This document shows, piece by piece, positions 1-9,263 of a stretch of 64,000 bases of DNA. Source of the DNA: AC-51 sp036265325. Lineage in GTDB: Bacteria > Actinomycetota > UBA4738 > HRBIN12. Made by a program: the position numbers and the translations under genes. Location: positions 32,255-96,254 of the forward strand of contig DATAPH010000013.1 in the NCBI GenBank assembly GCA_036265325.1. The letters are read 5' to 3'. Every line of letters starts with the position of its first letter. Within the stretch, counting starts at the first letter, position 1. The notes beneath the pieces were generated by a model. The model did not search any database. It was not told where the DNA came from and saw nothing but the letters and a program-made list of their open reading frames with translations.

Positions 1-294
1 GACGTCTTGCCGAAGGTGCGGAACGCGGGCGCGATCTTCCTCGGGCATTGGACCGCCGTGCCCTACGGCGACTACGGGGTCGCCTCGAACCACGTCTTGC
101 CGACCGCGGGCACCGCTCGGTTCTCGAGCGGCCTGCGCGCGTCGGATTACGTCACGGTCAGCTCGGTGATCCAGATGTCCCCGGAGGCGGCCCGCCGCTT
201 CACCCCCGGCACCTCGGCGATCGCGCGGGCCGAAGGGCTCGTGGGCCACGCGAAGGCGATGGACGCGCGCGCCGAGGAAGCCGGGGGCGCATGA
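1..294 (+). CDS. hisD: Histidinol dehydrogenase, C-terminal part (cut by window edge)
   Basis: Reading frame open from base 1 to a TGA at 292-294. The residues match the C-terminus of histidinol dehydrogenase, the NAD-dependent zinc enzyme that makes the last two oxidations to L-histidine. Recognisable blocks are GHWTAVPYGDYGVASNHVLP, TAGTARFSSGL and the DYVTVSS segment, typical of the HisD tail that completes the substrate pocket. Only about 97 of roughly 430 residues are present, so the catalytic centre lies upstream of the window. The stop overlaps the hisC start as ATGA, which marks it as the upstream member of the his operon. Confidence 0.95.
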   Translation, partial: DVLPKVRNAGAIFLGHWTAVPYGDYGVASNHVLPTAGTARFSSGLRASDYVTVSSVIQMSPEAARRFTPGTSAIARAEGLVGHAKAMDARAEEAGGA

Positions 295-1355
295 GCGTCG
301 GCGCCGGACCGTGGCCGGGTCTCCGCGACATCGAGGTCTACGACTCGCCGCAGTTCGACGTCCCGGTTCGGCTGAACACGAACGAGTGCCCCCACCCGCT
401 GCCCGAGGACTTCATGGACGAGCTCGCCTCGACGATCCGCGACCTGCCGTTGCACCGGTATCCGGACGGGCACATGCGCAGGCTGCTCGCCGACCTCGCC
501 GCGGCGTCCATGCATCCCGTCGGCGGCGTGTGGGCGGCGAACGGGTCGAACGAGGTCTTGACTCAGCTGCTCCAGGCCTACGGCGGCCCCGGCCGGCGTG
601 CGGCGGTGTTCGAACCCACCTACCTGTTGCACTCGCGGCTCGCACGGCTCACCCACACGGAGGTCGAGCGCCTCGCCCTGCCGGACGGGTTCGTGCTTGG
701 CGACGCCGAGGTCGCCGCCGTGATCGCCGCGACGCCCGACGTCGTGTTCGTCTGCTCGCCGAACAACCCGACCGGCAACGCGCAGCCCCTGTCGGCGATC
801 GTCGGCATCGCGCAGGGGCTGCCGAACGCGCTGGTGATCGTCGACGAGGCGTACGGGGAGTTCGCGCCGGCGGCCTCGGCGCAAGCGCTGATCGCGACCA
901 ACCCGAACATCGCGATCACGCGGACGTTCTCCAAGGCCTTCGCGCTGGCGGGCGCGCGGATCGGCTACCTGCTCGCGGCGCCGGGCACGATCGCAGACGT
1001 GCAACGGGTGCGGCTCCCCTACCACCTGTCGGCGCTCACGCAGACGGCTGCGATCGTCGCGCTCCACCACCGTGCGGAGGCGTCGGCCTTGCTCGGCGCG
1101 ATCCGGGTGCAGCGGGATCGGATCAGCCGCGAGCTGCGCATCATCCCGCACGTCACCGTGTATCCGAGCGACGCGAACTTCGTCCTGTTCGCGCCGCCTG
1201 TCGACGCCGGGGCCGTCTGGCAGGGCCTGCTCGACCGCGGCGTGCTGGTGCGCGACCTGAGCGCGGTCGTGCCGAACGCGCTGCGGGTCACCGCCGGGAC
1301 CGAGCACGAGACCGACCAGTTCCTCATCGCGATCAAGGAGGTCCTGGCCGCATGA
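291..1355 (+). CDS. hisC: Histidinol-phosphate aminotransferase
   Basis: 354-residue fold-type I PLP aminotransferase, normal length for HisC. It transfers the amino group from glutamate to imidazole-acetol phosphate. Visible signatures are the N-terminal RLNTNECPHPLP, the CSPNNPTGN loop, the DEAYGEF aspartate that contacts the pyridine nitrogen, and TFSKAFALAGARIGY with the PLP-binding lysine. The ATG at 291 overlaps the hisD TGA, so translational coupling is likely and supports this start over the longer open frame that runs upstream. It ends by overlapping hisB with ATGA. Confidence 0.96.
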   Translation: MSVGAGPWPGLRDIEVYDSPQFDVPVRLNTNECPHPLPEDFMDELASTIRDLPLHRYPDGHMRRLLADLAAASMHPVGGVWAANGSNEVLTQLLQAYGGPGRRAAVFEPTYLLHSRLARLTHTEVERLALPDGFVLGDAEVAAVIAATPDVVFVCSPNNPTGNAQPLSAIVGIAQGLPNALVIVDEAYGEFAPAASAQALIATNPNIAITRTFSKAFALAGARIGYLLAAPGTIADVQRVRLPYHLSALTQTAAIVALHHRAEASALLGAIRVQRDRISRELRIIPHVTVYPSDANFVLFAPPVDAGAVWQGLLDRGVLVRDLSAVVPNALRVTAGTEHETDQFLIAIKEVLAA

Positions 1356-1942
1356 ACCGAACGGCGACGATCACGCGCGCGACGAAGGAGACCGACCTTA
1401 GCGTCGAGCTCGCGCTCGACGGTTCCGGCAACGCCGTCGCCGACACGGGGGTCCCGTTCTTCGACCACATGCTGCAACAGCTGGGCAAGCACGCCGGCTT
1501 CGACCTATCCGTGACGTGTAAGGGGGACCTCGAGGTCGACGCCCACCACACCGTCGAGGACTGCGGGATCGCGCTCGGTGAGGCGCTGCAGGAAGCCCTC
1601 GGCGACAAGGCGGGCGTTCGCCGGTTCGCCTCGATCGTCGTGCCGCTCGACGAGGCGGCGGTCGAGGTCACACTCGACCTCGCGGGCCGAACCTTCGTGG
1701 TCTACGACGTGGCGGTCCCGAACGAGACGATCAACGGCTTCGACACGGGATTGCTCGAGGACTTCGTGCGGGCGTTCGCGCAGAGCGCGGAGCTCACGAT
1801 CCACGCGCACCTGCGGTACGGGCGCTCGCCACACCACATCTGCGAGGCCACGTTCAAAGCGCTCGCGAAGGCGCTCGGCGACGCGTGCTCGATGACCGGT
1901 CGCGACGGCGTCCCCTCCACCAAGGGAACGCTCTCGGGCTGA
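1352..1942 (+). CDS. hisB: Imidazoleglycerol-phosphate dehydratase
   Basis: 196 residues, the monofunctional dehydratase without a phosphatase domain. It converts imidazole-glycerol phosphate to imidazole-acetol phosphate using a di-manganese centre. The two inverted-repeat metal motifs are clear: FFDHMLQQLGKHAGFDL and DAHHTVEDCGIALGEAL in the first half, and RYGRSPHHICEATFKALAKA in the second. Because no histidinol-phosphatase domain is fused and none is seen in the window, that step must be supplied elsewhere. Start and stop both overlap neighbours (ATGA with hisC, TGATG with hisH). Confidence 0.97.
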   Translation: MNRTATITRATKETDLSVELALDGSGNAVADTGVPFFDHMLQQLGKHAGFDLSVTCKGDLEVDAHHTVEDCGIALGEALQEALGDKAGVRRFASIVVPLDEAAVEVTLDLAGRTFVVYDVAVPNETINGFDTGLLEDFVRAFAQSAELTIHAHLRYGRSPHHICEATFKALAKALGDACSMTGRDGVPSTKGTLSG

Positions 1943-2550
1943 TGGCCGCGACGGTCGCCGTGCTCGATTACGGCAGCGGGAACCTGCACTCGGTCTCCCG
2001 CGCGCTCGCGCATGTCGGGGCAGACGTGCGCATCGTCGAACGATCGTCCGACGTCGGCGGCGACGCGCTGCTGATCCCGGGCGTCGGCCATTTCGGTCAG
2101 TGTGCGCGAGCGCTGCGCGCGGCCGGGTTCGAGGCGCCGATCCGCGCGGCGATCGATGCCGGCCGGCCGGTGATCGGCGTGTGCGTCGGCATGCAGATCT
2201 TGTTCGAGGCGAGCGAAGAGGACGACGAGCCCGGCCTGGGCATCCTGCCCGGCGCCGTCCGGCGCTTGCCCGAGACGGTGCGCGTGCCCCATATGGGCTG
2301 GAACACCGTCGCATGGGCCGGCCGCCGCCACCCGTTCGTTGCCGACATCCCGGACCAGACGTCGTTCTACTTCGTGCACTCGTACGCGCCCGATCTCGGC
2401 GTCGACGCCGTCGGCGCGACGGAGCACGGCCGCGTGTTCGCGGCGGTGGTCGCACGGGACAACGTGTTCGCCACGCAGTTCCACCCGGAGAAGTCGGGCG
2501 AGGCCGGGCTGCAGCTGTACGCCAACATCGCGCGCGAGGTGGCCGCATGA
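1942..2550 (+). CDS. hisH: Imidazole glycerol phosphate synthase, glutaminase subunit
   Basis: 202-residue class I glutamine amidotransferase that feeds ammonia to HisF. The nucleophile cysteine is in GVCVGMQILFEAS, and the His-Glu pair of the triad is in FATQFHPEKSG. The N-terminal VLDYGSGNLHSV is typical of HisH. Its stop and start codons overlap hisB and hisA by one to four bases, so the HisH and HisF subunits should be made in step with the rest of the operon, with hisA between them. Confidence 0.97.
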   Translation: MAATVAVLDYGSGNLHSVSRALAHVGADVRIVERSSDVGGDALLIPGVGHFGQCARALRAAGFEAPIRAAIDAGRPVIGVCVGMQILFEASEEDDEPGLGILPGAVRRLPETVRVPHMGWNTVAWAGRRHPFVADIPDQTSFYFVHSYAPDLGVDAVGATEHGRVFAAVVARDNVFATQFHPEKSGEAGLQLYANIAREVAA

Positions 2551-3248
2551 TCGTGATCCCGGCGATCGACCTGCGCGGCGGTCGCGCGGTCCGGCTGCTT
2601 CGCGGCGACCCGTCCGCCGAGACGGCGTACGCGGACGATCCGGTCGAGGTGGCGTCGCGGTTCCAGGAGGACGGCGCACGGCGGCTGCACGTGGTCGACC
2701 TCGACGCCGCGCTCGAGCAGGGTGAGAACCGCGAGGTGCTCCGTGAGATCTGCCAGGCGGTCGCGATCCCGGTGCAGATCGGCGGTGGCGTGCGGTCGCT
2801 CCCCGACATCCAGGCAGTGATCGAGCTGGGCGCGTCGCGCGCGATCCTGGGGACGGCGGCGGCGCTCGACCCCACGTTCGTCGCTCGCGCGGTTGAGGAG
2901 TTCGCCGAGCGCGTGCTCGTCGCGATCGACGTGCGCGGCGGCCACGTCATGGTGAAGGGCTGGCAGCAGGAAGGGCCAGAGCTCGAGCCGACCGTCGCGG
3001 CGCTCGACGAGGCGGGCGCGCCGCGCTACCTCGTCACCGCCATCGCGCGCGACGGCACACTCGACGGGCCGGACCTCCGCCTCTACAAGCAGGTGCTCGC
3101 GCTGACCGAACACCCGGTGATCGCGAGCGGCGGCGTTCGCACCGCCGACGACATCTGGGCGCTCCGCGACGAGGGCTGCGAGGCCGCGGTCACCGGCAAG
3201 GCGTTGTACGAGAAGACCCTCAAGCTGTCGCAGGTCATCCGGGGCTGA
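2547..3248 (+). CDS. hisA: ProFAR isomerase (HisA; PriA-type dual function not excluded)
   Basis: 233-residue TIM barrel that opens the ribose ring of ProFAR to give PRFAR. The two catalytic aspartates are in VIPAIDLRGG at the N-terminus and VAIDVRGG in the middle. Phosphate-binding glycines are in IGGGVRS and ASGGVRT, as expected for the half-barrel duplication. Many actinobacteria use a bifunctional version, PriA, that also serves as TrpF; sequence reading alone does not separate the two here. ATGA overlap with hisH. Confidence 0.94.
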   Translation: MIVIPAIDLRGGRAVRLLRGDPSAETAYADDPVEVASRFQEDGARRLHVVDLDAALEQGENREVLREICQAVAIPVQIGGGVRSLPDIQAVIELGASRAILGTAAALDPTFVARAVEEFAERVLVAIDVRGGHVMVKGWQQEGPELEPTVAALDEAGAPRYLVTAIARDGTLDGPDLRLYKQVLALTEHPVIASGGVRTADDIWALRDEGCEAAVTGKALYEKTLKLSQVIRG

Positions 3249-3258
3249 GGAAGGCCGC

Positions 3259-4011
3259 ATGCTCGCGAAGCGCATCATGCCCTGCCTCGACGTCGACGCC
3301 GGCCGCGTGGTCAAGGGTGTGCGGTTCCATGACCTGCGGGACGCCGGCGATCCGGTGGAGCTCGCGGCCCGCTACGACGCCGACGGCGCCGACGAGTTGG
3401 TGTTCCTGGACATCACCGCGACCGTCGAAGGCCGGGCGGCGACGCACGACGTGATCGCGCGAACCGCCGAGCAGGTGTTCATCCCGCTGACCGTCGGCGG
3501 GGGGGTACGCGAGCCCGACGACGTCCGGCGGTTGCTGCGCGCCGGCGCCGACAAGGTCGCGCTCAACAGCGCGGCCGTTCGCGACCCCGAGCTCCTGTCG
3601 CGCTGTGCCGAGACCTACGGTGCGCAATGTGTCGTGATCGCGATCGACGCCAAGCGCACACAGCGCGGCTGGGAGGTCTTCGTCGATGCGGGGCGGACGT
3701 CCACGGGCCGCGACGCGATCGCGTGGGCGGAGGAGGCGACGGCCAAGCGCGGCGCCGGTGAGATCCTGCTCACCTCCATGGATCGCGACGGGACCGGCGA
3801 GGGCTACGACCTCCAGCTGCTCGAAGCGGTACGGAACGCGACGAATGTGCCGCTCATCGCGAGCGGCGGTGCCGGCACCCTTGAACACTTCGCCGACGGG
3901 CTTCGCGTGGCCGACGCGGTCCTCGCCGCCAGCCGCTTTCACGACGGCAACCTGACGATCGGCCAGGTGAAGGACCACCTCGCCGCCGAGGGGATCCCGG
4001 TGCGGCGATGA
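3259..4011 (+). CDS. hisF: Imidazole glycerol phosphate synthase, cyclase subunit
   Basis: 250-residue TIM barrel, full length. It uses ammonia from HisH to turn PRFAR into imidazole-glycerol phosphate and AICAR. Catalytic aspartates are visible in MPCLDVDAGRVVKG and in VIAIDAKR, with the glycine-rich phosphate loops TVGGGVREPDD and IASGGAGT. It starts 10 bases after hisA behind GAGGAAGG, the only real intergenic gap between adjacent his genes in this block, and overlaps hisI by ATGA. Confidence 0.97.
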   Translation: MLAKRIMPCLDVDAGRVVKGVRFHDLRDAGDPVELAARYDADGADELVFLDITATVEGRAATHDVIARTAEQVFIPLTVGGGVREPDDVRRLLRAGADKVALNSAAVRDPELLSRCAETYGAQCVVIAIDAKRTQRGWEVFVDAGRTSTGRDAIAWAEEATAKRGAGEILLTSMDRDGTGEGYDLQLLEAVRNATNVPLIASGGAGTLEHFADGLRVADAVLAASRFHDGNLTIGQVKDHLAAEGIPVRR

Positions 4012-4337
4012 ACCTCGACGAGCTCACCTTCGACGAACGCGGCTTGATCCCGGTGATCGCGCAGGACGCCGAGAACGGCGACGTGTTGATGCTGGCGTGG
4101 GCCAACCGCGAAGCGCTCGAGCGCACCCTCGAGGAGGGCCGGATGGTCTATTGGTCGCGGTCGAGGTCCGAGCTCTGGCGCAAGGGCGAGACCAGCGGCC
4201 ACGTCCAGCACGTCGAGGACCTCCGTGTCGATTGCGACGCCGACGTCGTTCTCGCGCGCGTCCATCAAGACGGCGCCGCCTGTCACACCGGCGAACGAAC
4301 CTGCTTCTTCCGCGGCTTGGGTCAGGCGCCGGGATAG
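4008..4337 (+). CDS. hisI: Phosphoribosyl-AMP cyclohydrolase
   Basis: 109 residues, the HisI domain alone with no HisE pyrophosphohydrolase fused. It hydrolyses the adenine ring of PR-AMP to ProFAR. Zinc-binding cysteines are in DLRVDCDADVVL and AACHTGERTC, with the conserved VYWSRSR and GETSG segments. A separate hisE is not present in this window, so the preceding step must be encoded elsewhere. The gene overlaps hisF by four bases and is the last tightly packed his gene. Confidence 0.96.
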   Translation: MNLDELTFDERGLIPVIAQDAENGDVLMLAWANREALERTLEEGRMVYWSRSRSELWRKGETSGHVQHVEDLRVDCDADVVLARVHQDGAACHTGERTCFFRGLGQAPG

Positions 4338-4340
4338 GCT
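4335..4340 (+). promoter_or_regulatory. -10 box TAGGCT of a leaderless promoter
   Basis: TAGGCT ends six bases before the GTG at 4347, so transcription should start at or next to the start codon. It gives the exchanger gene its own promoter inside the his locus. Confidence 0.5.
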
Positions 4341-4346
4341 CCCGCC

Positions 4347-5408
4347 GTGGGCGGGCTCAGCACGCCGGCCGTCGGCGTCGTCTTCCTGATCGCGACGGCG
4401 GCAACGTGGTTCGCGGGGCTGTTCCTGGCCGACAGCACGGACGTCCTCGACGACCGGTTCCACCTGGGTGAGGCGATCGGCGGTCTGATCCTGCTCGGGA
4501 TCGCCGGCACGCTCCCCGAGATCGCGATCACCGCGTCGGCGGCGATCAGCGGCAACCTCAGCATCGCGGTCGGGAACCTGCTCGGCGGCATCGCGATGCA
4601 GACCCTCGTGCTCGTCTTGATGGATCTCACGTCTCGCAGCGAGACGCCGCTCAGCTCGATGTCGCGCGTGCTCGAGCCCATCATCGAGGCGCAGTTCGTG
4701 ATCCTGCTCGTGTCGATCGCGCTGCTCGGGCCGCTGCTACCTGCCGGTGTGGCGGTCGGGCCCGCGAGCCCGATCTCGATCGTGCTGGTCGTCGTGTGGG
4801 TCGGCGGCTTGATCGTGCTTGATCGCACCAAGAAGTCCGAACGCTGGCAGGCAGCCGCGGCGGCGGTCGCACCGCACATGACGCTGCCCTCCCCCAAGCC
4901 GTCCGAACGTGTGCGCCCGAACCGTTTCGAGGACACGAGCACCGCGCTGACCGTGGGCGGCTTCGTGTTCGCGGCGGTCGTGACGCTCGTCGCCGGCGTC
5001 GCGCTCGAACGATCTGGCAGCGCGTTGGCCGACGCCTGGGGCGTGAACGGCGTCGTGTTCGGCGCGACGATCCTCGCCGCCGTGACGGCGCTCCCGGAGA
5101 TCAGCACCGGGATCCGCGCGGTGCGCCTCGGCCGCGTCGGCCTCGCGATGGGCGACATCTTCGGCGGCAACCAGGTGCAGATGACGCTGTTCCTGATGGC
5201 CGACATCCTGGCCGGCAAGCCGGTCCTGCAAACGGTGACGACGGGCTCTGCGTGGCTCGGCGGCATCGGCGTCATCGTCACGGCCGTCTATGCGCTCGGC
5301 CTCGTGGTGCGCCCGCCGCGCAAGGTCCTCGGCCTGGGCATCGACTCGTGGATCGTGTTGCTGTTCTATCTGTTCGGCGTCGCGGGATTGATCCGCATCT
5401 CCCAGTGA
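4347..5408 (+). CDS. Sodium/calcium exchanger family membrane protein
   Basis: 353-residue hydrophobic protein of the CaCA cation antiporter superfamily. It carries the two inverted alpha repeats that form the ion site: GTLPEIAIT followed by GNLLGGIAMQT in the first half, and TALPEISTG followed by MGDIFGGNQVQMT in the second. A charged cytoplasmic loop sits between them around residues 155-195. About ten membrane segments are visible. It lies between hisI and hisG without an obvious link to histidine, and the TAGGCT box just upstream suggests independent leaderless transcription. The transported ion is not deducible. Confidence 0.85.
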   Translation: MGGLSTPAVGVVFLIATAATWFAGLFLADSTDVLDDRFHLGEAIGGLILLGIAGTLPEIAITASAAISGNLSIAVGNLLGGIAMQTLVLVLMDLTSRSETPLSSMSRVLEPIIEAQFVILLVSIALLGPLLPAGVAVGPASPISIVLVVVWVGGLIVLDRTKKSERWQAAAAAVAPHMTLPSPKPSERVRPNRFEDTSTALTVGGFVFAAVVTLVAGVALERSGSALADAWGVNGVVFGATILAAVTALPEISTGIRAVRLGRVGLAMGDIFGGNQVQMTLFLMADILAGKPVLQTVTTGSAWLGGIGVIVTAVYALGLVVRPPRKVLGLGIDSWIVLLFYLFGVAGLIRISQ

Positions 5409-5442
5409 ATGGGGCAGTGAACGCCGTGCGGGACCTCGCCGG

Positions 5443-5448
5443 TACACT
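5443..5448 (+). promoter_or_regulatory. -10 box TACACT upstream of hisG
   Basis: TACACT ends ten bases before the hisG ATG at 5459, consistent with a leaderless or near-leaderless transcript, so hisG may be expressed apart from the main his operon. Confidence 0.45.
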
Positions 5449-5458
5449 CGCCGCTCCG

Positions 5459-6334
5459 ATGTTGAAGCTCGTCATCCCGAAGGGCTCGCTCGAGGTGCAG
5501 ACCTTGCGTCTGTTCGAAGAGGCCGACCTGCGCGTGCGCCGCGGCTCCGACCGCGACTATCACGGCGCGATCGACGACGAGCGCATCGAGCGCGTCTCGA
5601 TCCTGCGCCCGCAGGAGATCCCGCTCTACGTGCAGGACGGGCTGTTCGACCTCGGGATCACAGGCCAGGACTGGATCGCCGAAACGGACGCCGACGTCGC
5701 GGTGCTCACGACGCTGACCTACGCGAAGACCGGCACCGGGCACGGCACCAAGGTCGTGCTCGCCGTGCCCAACGAACACCCGGCGAACAGCGCCAAGGAG
5801 ATCCCGCCCGGCACGCGCATCTCGACCGAGTTCGTCGAGCTCACGAAGCGTGCGTTCGCCGACCTCGGCATCGACGTGAAGGTGAGCTGGTCGTTCGGCG
5901 CGACCGAAGCGAAGGTCCCCGACATCGTCGACGCCATCGTCGACGTCACCGAGACCGGATCCACACTCCGCGCGCACGGCATGAAGATCATCGAGACGCT
6001 CCTGACGTCCGATCCCGTGCTCGTAGCCAACCGCGAGGCGGCCGCCGACCCGGCCAAGCGCGCGGCGATGGACGACATCGTCACGCTCCTTCGTGGCGCG
6101 ATCGAGGCCGAGGGTCGCGTGCTGATCAAGCTCAACGTCACGCAGGAGCACCTCGACGCGGTGCTCGCCGTTGTGCCGTCGATGAAGGCGCCGACGGTCT
6201 CGCCGCTCGCCGAGGGCGGGTTCGCGATCGAGACGGTCGTGGACAAGCGAGGCGTGAACCGCCTGATCCCGCAGCTGAAGGCCGCCGGGGGGAGCGACAT
6301 CCTCGAACTGCCGATCTCGAAGATCGTCCCCTGA
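5459..6334 (+). CDS. hisG: ATP phosphoribosyltransferase, long form
   Basis: 291 residues, the long HisG with a C-terminal ACT-like regulatory domain from about residue 210 (LNVTQEHLDAVLAVVPS, MKAPTVSPL), so no HisZ partner is needed and feedback inhibition by histidine is expected. It catalyses the first committed step, ATP + PRPP to PR-ATP. Conserved blocks are LKLVIPKGSLE, the DLGITGQDW loop and DIVDVTETGSTLR-type PRPP loop. ATG 5459 is preferred over in-frame starts a few codons upstream because a TACACT box sits ten bases before it. HisG is separated from hisI by the exchanger. Confidence 0.95.
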   Translation: MLKLVIPKGSLEVQTLRLFEEADLRVRRGSDRDYHGAIDDERIERVSILRPQEIPLYVQDGLFDLGITGQDWIAETDADVAVLTTLTYAKTGTGHGTKVVLAVPNEHPANSAKEIPPGTRISTEFVELTKRAFADLGIDVKVSWSFGATEAKVPDIVDAIVDVTETGSTLRAHGMKIIETLLTSDPVLVANREAAADPAKRAAMDDIVTLLRGAIEAEGRVLIKLNVTQEHLDAVLAVVPSMKAPTVSPLAEGGFAIETVVDKRGVNRLIPQLKAAGGSDILELPISKIVP

Positions 6335-6352
6335 GGAACGCGGCCCGGGGGT

Positions 6353-6358
6353 ACCCTC
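6353..6358 (+). promoter_or_regulatory. -10 box TACCCT of a leaderless promoter
   Basis: TACCCT ends eight bases before the ATG at 6367 of the delta-60 repeat gene. Confidence 0.45.
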
Positions 6359-6366
6359 GGGCTCCG

Positions 6367-7611
6367 ATGCGCCGCTTCCCCGCGTTGCTCCTTGCGCTTT
6401 CGCTCGCCCTCGTCGCGCTGCCTGCGCGAGCCGTGGATCTGCTCGACAGCGCGTTCGGCGGCGACGGGATCGTCACGGCGTTCACCCACGGCGCCGTCGC
6501 TACCGCGATCGGAATCGACCGCGAGCGTCGGCTCCTCGCGGTTGGCTATACCACCGGCAAGCACGTCGACGTCGCCGTGGCGCGCTTCGAGCCGAACGGC
6601 TCGCCCGACACGTCGTTCGGTGCGCACGGCCACCGCACCTACGACCTCGGCGGCGCCGATTACGCCTTCGACGCGGCCGTGACCCCGAACGGCGGGATCG
6701 TCGTCGTCGGCCGAACGTCGAAGGCGCACGACAAGATGTTCGTGCTGCGGTTGCGGCCCGACGGTTCGCGTGCATCGAGCTTCGGCCACCGCGGCGTCAA
6801 GCTGATCGACTTCGGCAAGCCGTTGCAGAGCGCGAACGCCGTCGCCCTCACGTCACACGGCAAGATCGTTGTCGGTGGCTACACGTCGAACGGCGTCGGC
6901 GCACGCTCGGCGCTCGCCCGGCTTTCGGCGCTCGGCTCCCTCGACAAGGGGTTCGGCGGGGACGGGATGGTGAGCTTCGACATCGGGTCTGGTGCGGAGC
7001 AGATCAACGACATTCGCGTTTTGCCGGGCGGCTCGATCGTGGCCGGCGGCGACGCCGAAAACGGACAGAACCCGCGGTTCAGCGTCCTCGAGGTCCGGAG
7101 CGACGGGAAGCTCGACACATCGTTCGGAACCGCCGACGACGGAAGTTCGACCGTCGACATCGTCCCGGGACCGGACGTCGCCAACGCGCTGATCGTCGCC
7201 GCGAACGGCGATTACCTCCTTGCGGGCTACGCGGGCGCCAACGCCGACCCGGCTGTTCTCGCGGTCACGCCGCACGGCACCCCGGATCAGAGCTACGGCA
7301 ACCATGGCCACGTGGTCGTGCATCTGACGAGCGCGTTCGACGAAGCCGCCGACATCGTCCGCGATGGCGCGAAGGCGTATCTGGTGGGAAGGATCCACGG
7401 GACCGACGACGACATCGGCCTGATCCGGCTGAACGCCGGCGGTGGACTCGACACGTCCTTCAGCGGGGACGGGATCTTCCGGATCGACGTTTCGGGCTCG
7501 ACCGACGCCGCAGCCGACGGTCTGCTGCAGCCCAACGGCAGACTCGTCGTGGCCGGCCAGTCCTGGCGGGGCGGCGTCCCACGGTTCGCGTTAGCCCGCA
7601 TCCTCAGCTAG
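6367..7611 (+). CDS. Secreted delta-60 repeat beta-propeller-like protein
   Basis: 414 residues starting with a signal peptide (hydrophobic LLLALSLALVALPARA, cleavage near residue 22). The rest is a tandem array of about seven 50-60-residue units of the uncharacterised delta-60 type, each with a version of LDTSFGGDGIV followed by a strand of the form GGSIVAGG or NGRLVVAGQ. Such units probably fold as propeller blades. Exported; partner or ligand unknown. The gene is monocistronic with its own near-leaderless promoter and is followed at once by a tiny membrane-peptide gene. Confidence 0.85.
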   Translation: MRRFPALLLALSLALVALPARAVDLLDSAFGGDGIVTAFTHGAVATAIGIDRERRLLAVGYTTGKHVDVAVARFEPNGSPDTSFGAHGHRTYDLGGADYAFDAAVTPNGGIVVVGRTSKAHDKMFVLRLRPDGSRASSFGHRGVKLIDFGKPLQSANAVALTSHGKIVVGGYTSNGVGARSALARLSALGSLDKGFGGDGMVSFDIGSGAEQINDIRVLPGGSIVAGGDAENGQNPRFSVLEVRSDGKLDTSFGTADDGSSTVDIVPGPDVANALIVAANGDYLLAGYAGANADPAVLAVTPHGTPDQSYGNHGHVVVHLTSAFDEAADIVRDGAKAYLVGRIHGTDDDIGLIRLNAGGGLDTSFSGDGIFRIDVSGSTDAAADGLLQPNGRLVVAGQSWRGGVPRFALARILS

Positions 7612-7639
7612 CGGCGGTCGCGAAGGAGACTACGAACCG

Positions 7640-7723
7640 ATGCCGAATCTCATCCTGCTGGTTTCTGTGATCGTGGCCATCGCGGGGCTCGTCGCCTTCA
7701 TCTATCTCCTGCGACATCGGTGA
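7640..7723 (+). CDS. 27-residue single-pass membrane peptide
   Basis: Small ORF with a good ribosome site (GAAGGAG, 12 bases before ATG 7640) and a TGA at 7721-7723. The product is almost one membrane helix, LILLVSVIVAIAGLVAFIYL, ending in a basic tail (RHR). It lies 28 bases after the delta-60 gene on the same strand and may be cotranscribed. Function unknown. Codon composition and the strong ribosome site favour a real gene, but the length makes it uncertain. Confidence 0.5.
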   Translation: MPNLILLVSVIVAIAGLVAFIYLLRHR

Positions 7724-7794
7724 GTCGGGATCCCGACGGCGACCGAAGGTCACGTTGCCACGGAACTGACATCGAACGGCCGATGGCACCGGAC

Positions 7795-7824
7795 TTGACC
7801 TCGTGGTGTTCTTTCTGGCACCAT
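7795..7824 (+). promoter_or_regulatory. Probable promoter of the isocitrate lyase transcript
   Basis: TTGACC at 7795-7800, then an 18-base spacer, then CACCAT at 7819-7824. The predicted start near 7831 falls next to an ATG at 7832 and inside the palindrome at 7836-7851, so repressor binding there would block initiation. Confidence 0.5.
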
Positions 7825-7879
7825 GCGAAGCATGTTTGAACGGTCGTTCAAGACCGCGCACCGGTACGTAGCCAGCTGA
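7823..7879 (+). CDS. Possible leader peptide of aceA (18 codons, or 15 from an inner ATG)
   Basis: ATG 7823 or in-frame ATG 7832 to TGA 7877-7879 encodes MRSMFERSFKTAHRYVAS. If transcription starts near 7831 only the inner ATG is on the message, giving a leaderless 15-codon ORF. A terminator-like hairpin follows 37 bases later, the layout of an attenuator. No obvious regulatory codon run is present, so this is tentative. Confidence 0.25.
   Translation: MRSMFERSFKTAHRYVAS
7836..7851. promoter_or_regulatory. Perfect 7-2-7 palindrome, probable repressor operator
   Basis: TTGAACG-GT-CGTTCAA is a perfect inverted repeat placed at the predicted transcription start of the aceA leader. Size and symmetry are those of operators bound by TetR-family dimers, many of which control acyl-CoA and acetate metabolism. 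No TetR gene is seen in the window. Confidence 0.5.
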
Positions 7880-7915
7880 CCGCGCGCCGCGGCCCGACGC
7901 CGCACGCGCGCAGAC

Positions 7916-7946
7916 GACCTCTCGGCATCGCCGGGGGGTCTTTCGT
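7916..7946 (+). terminator. Terminator-like hairpin in the aceA leader
   Basis: GACCTCTCGG pairs with CCGGGGGGTC (ten pairs, two of them G-U) across a five-base loop, followed by TTTCGTTT. It stands between the short leader ORF and aceA, 34 bases before the aceA ATG, so it could be an attenuator. Confidence 0.45.
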
Positions 7947-7979
7947 TTCCCGACGACGACACGAGGGAAGGAACCGACG

Positions 7980-9263
<1,284 letters not shown>

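Noticed and set aside
2547..3248. Naming hisA as priA
   Set aside because: Actinobacteria often use PriA, but the residues that separate PriA from HisA could not be judged reliably by reading alone.
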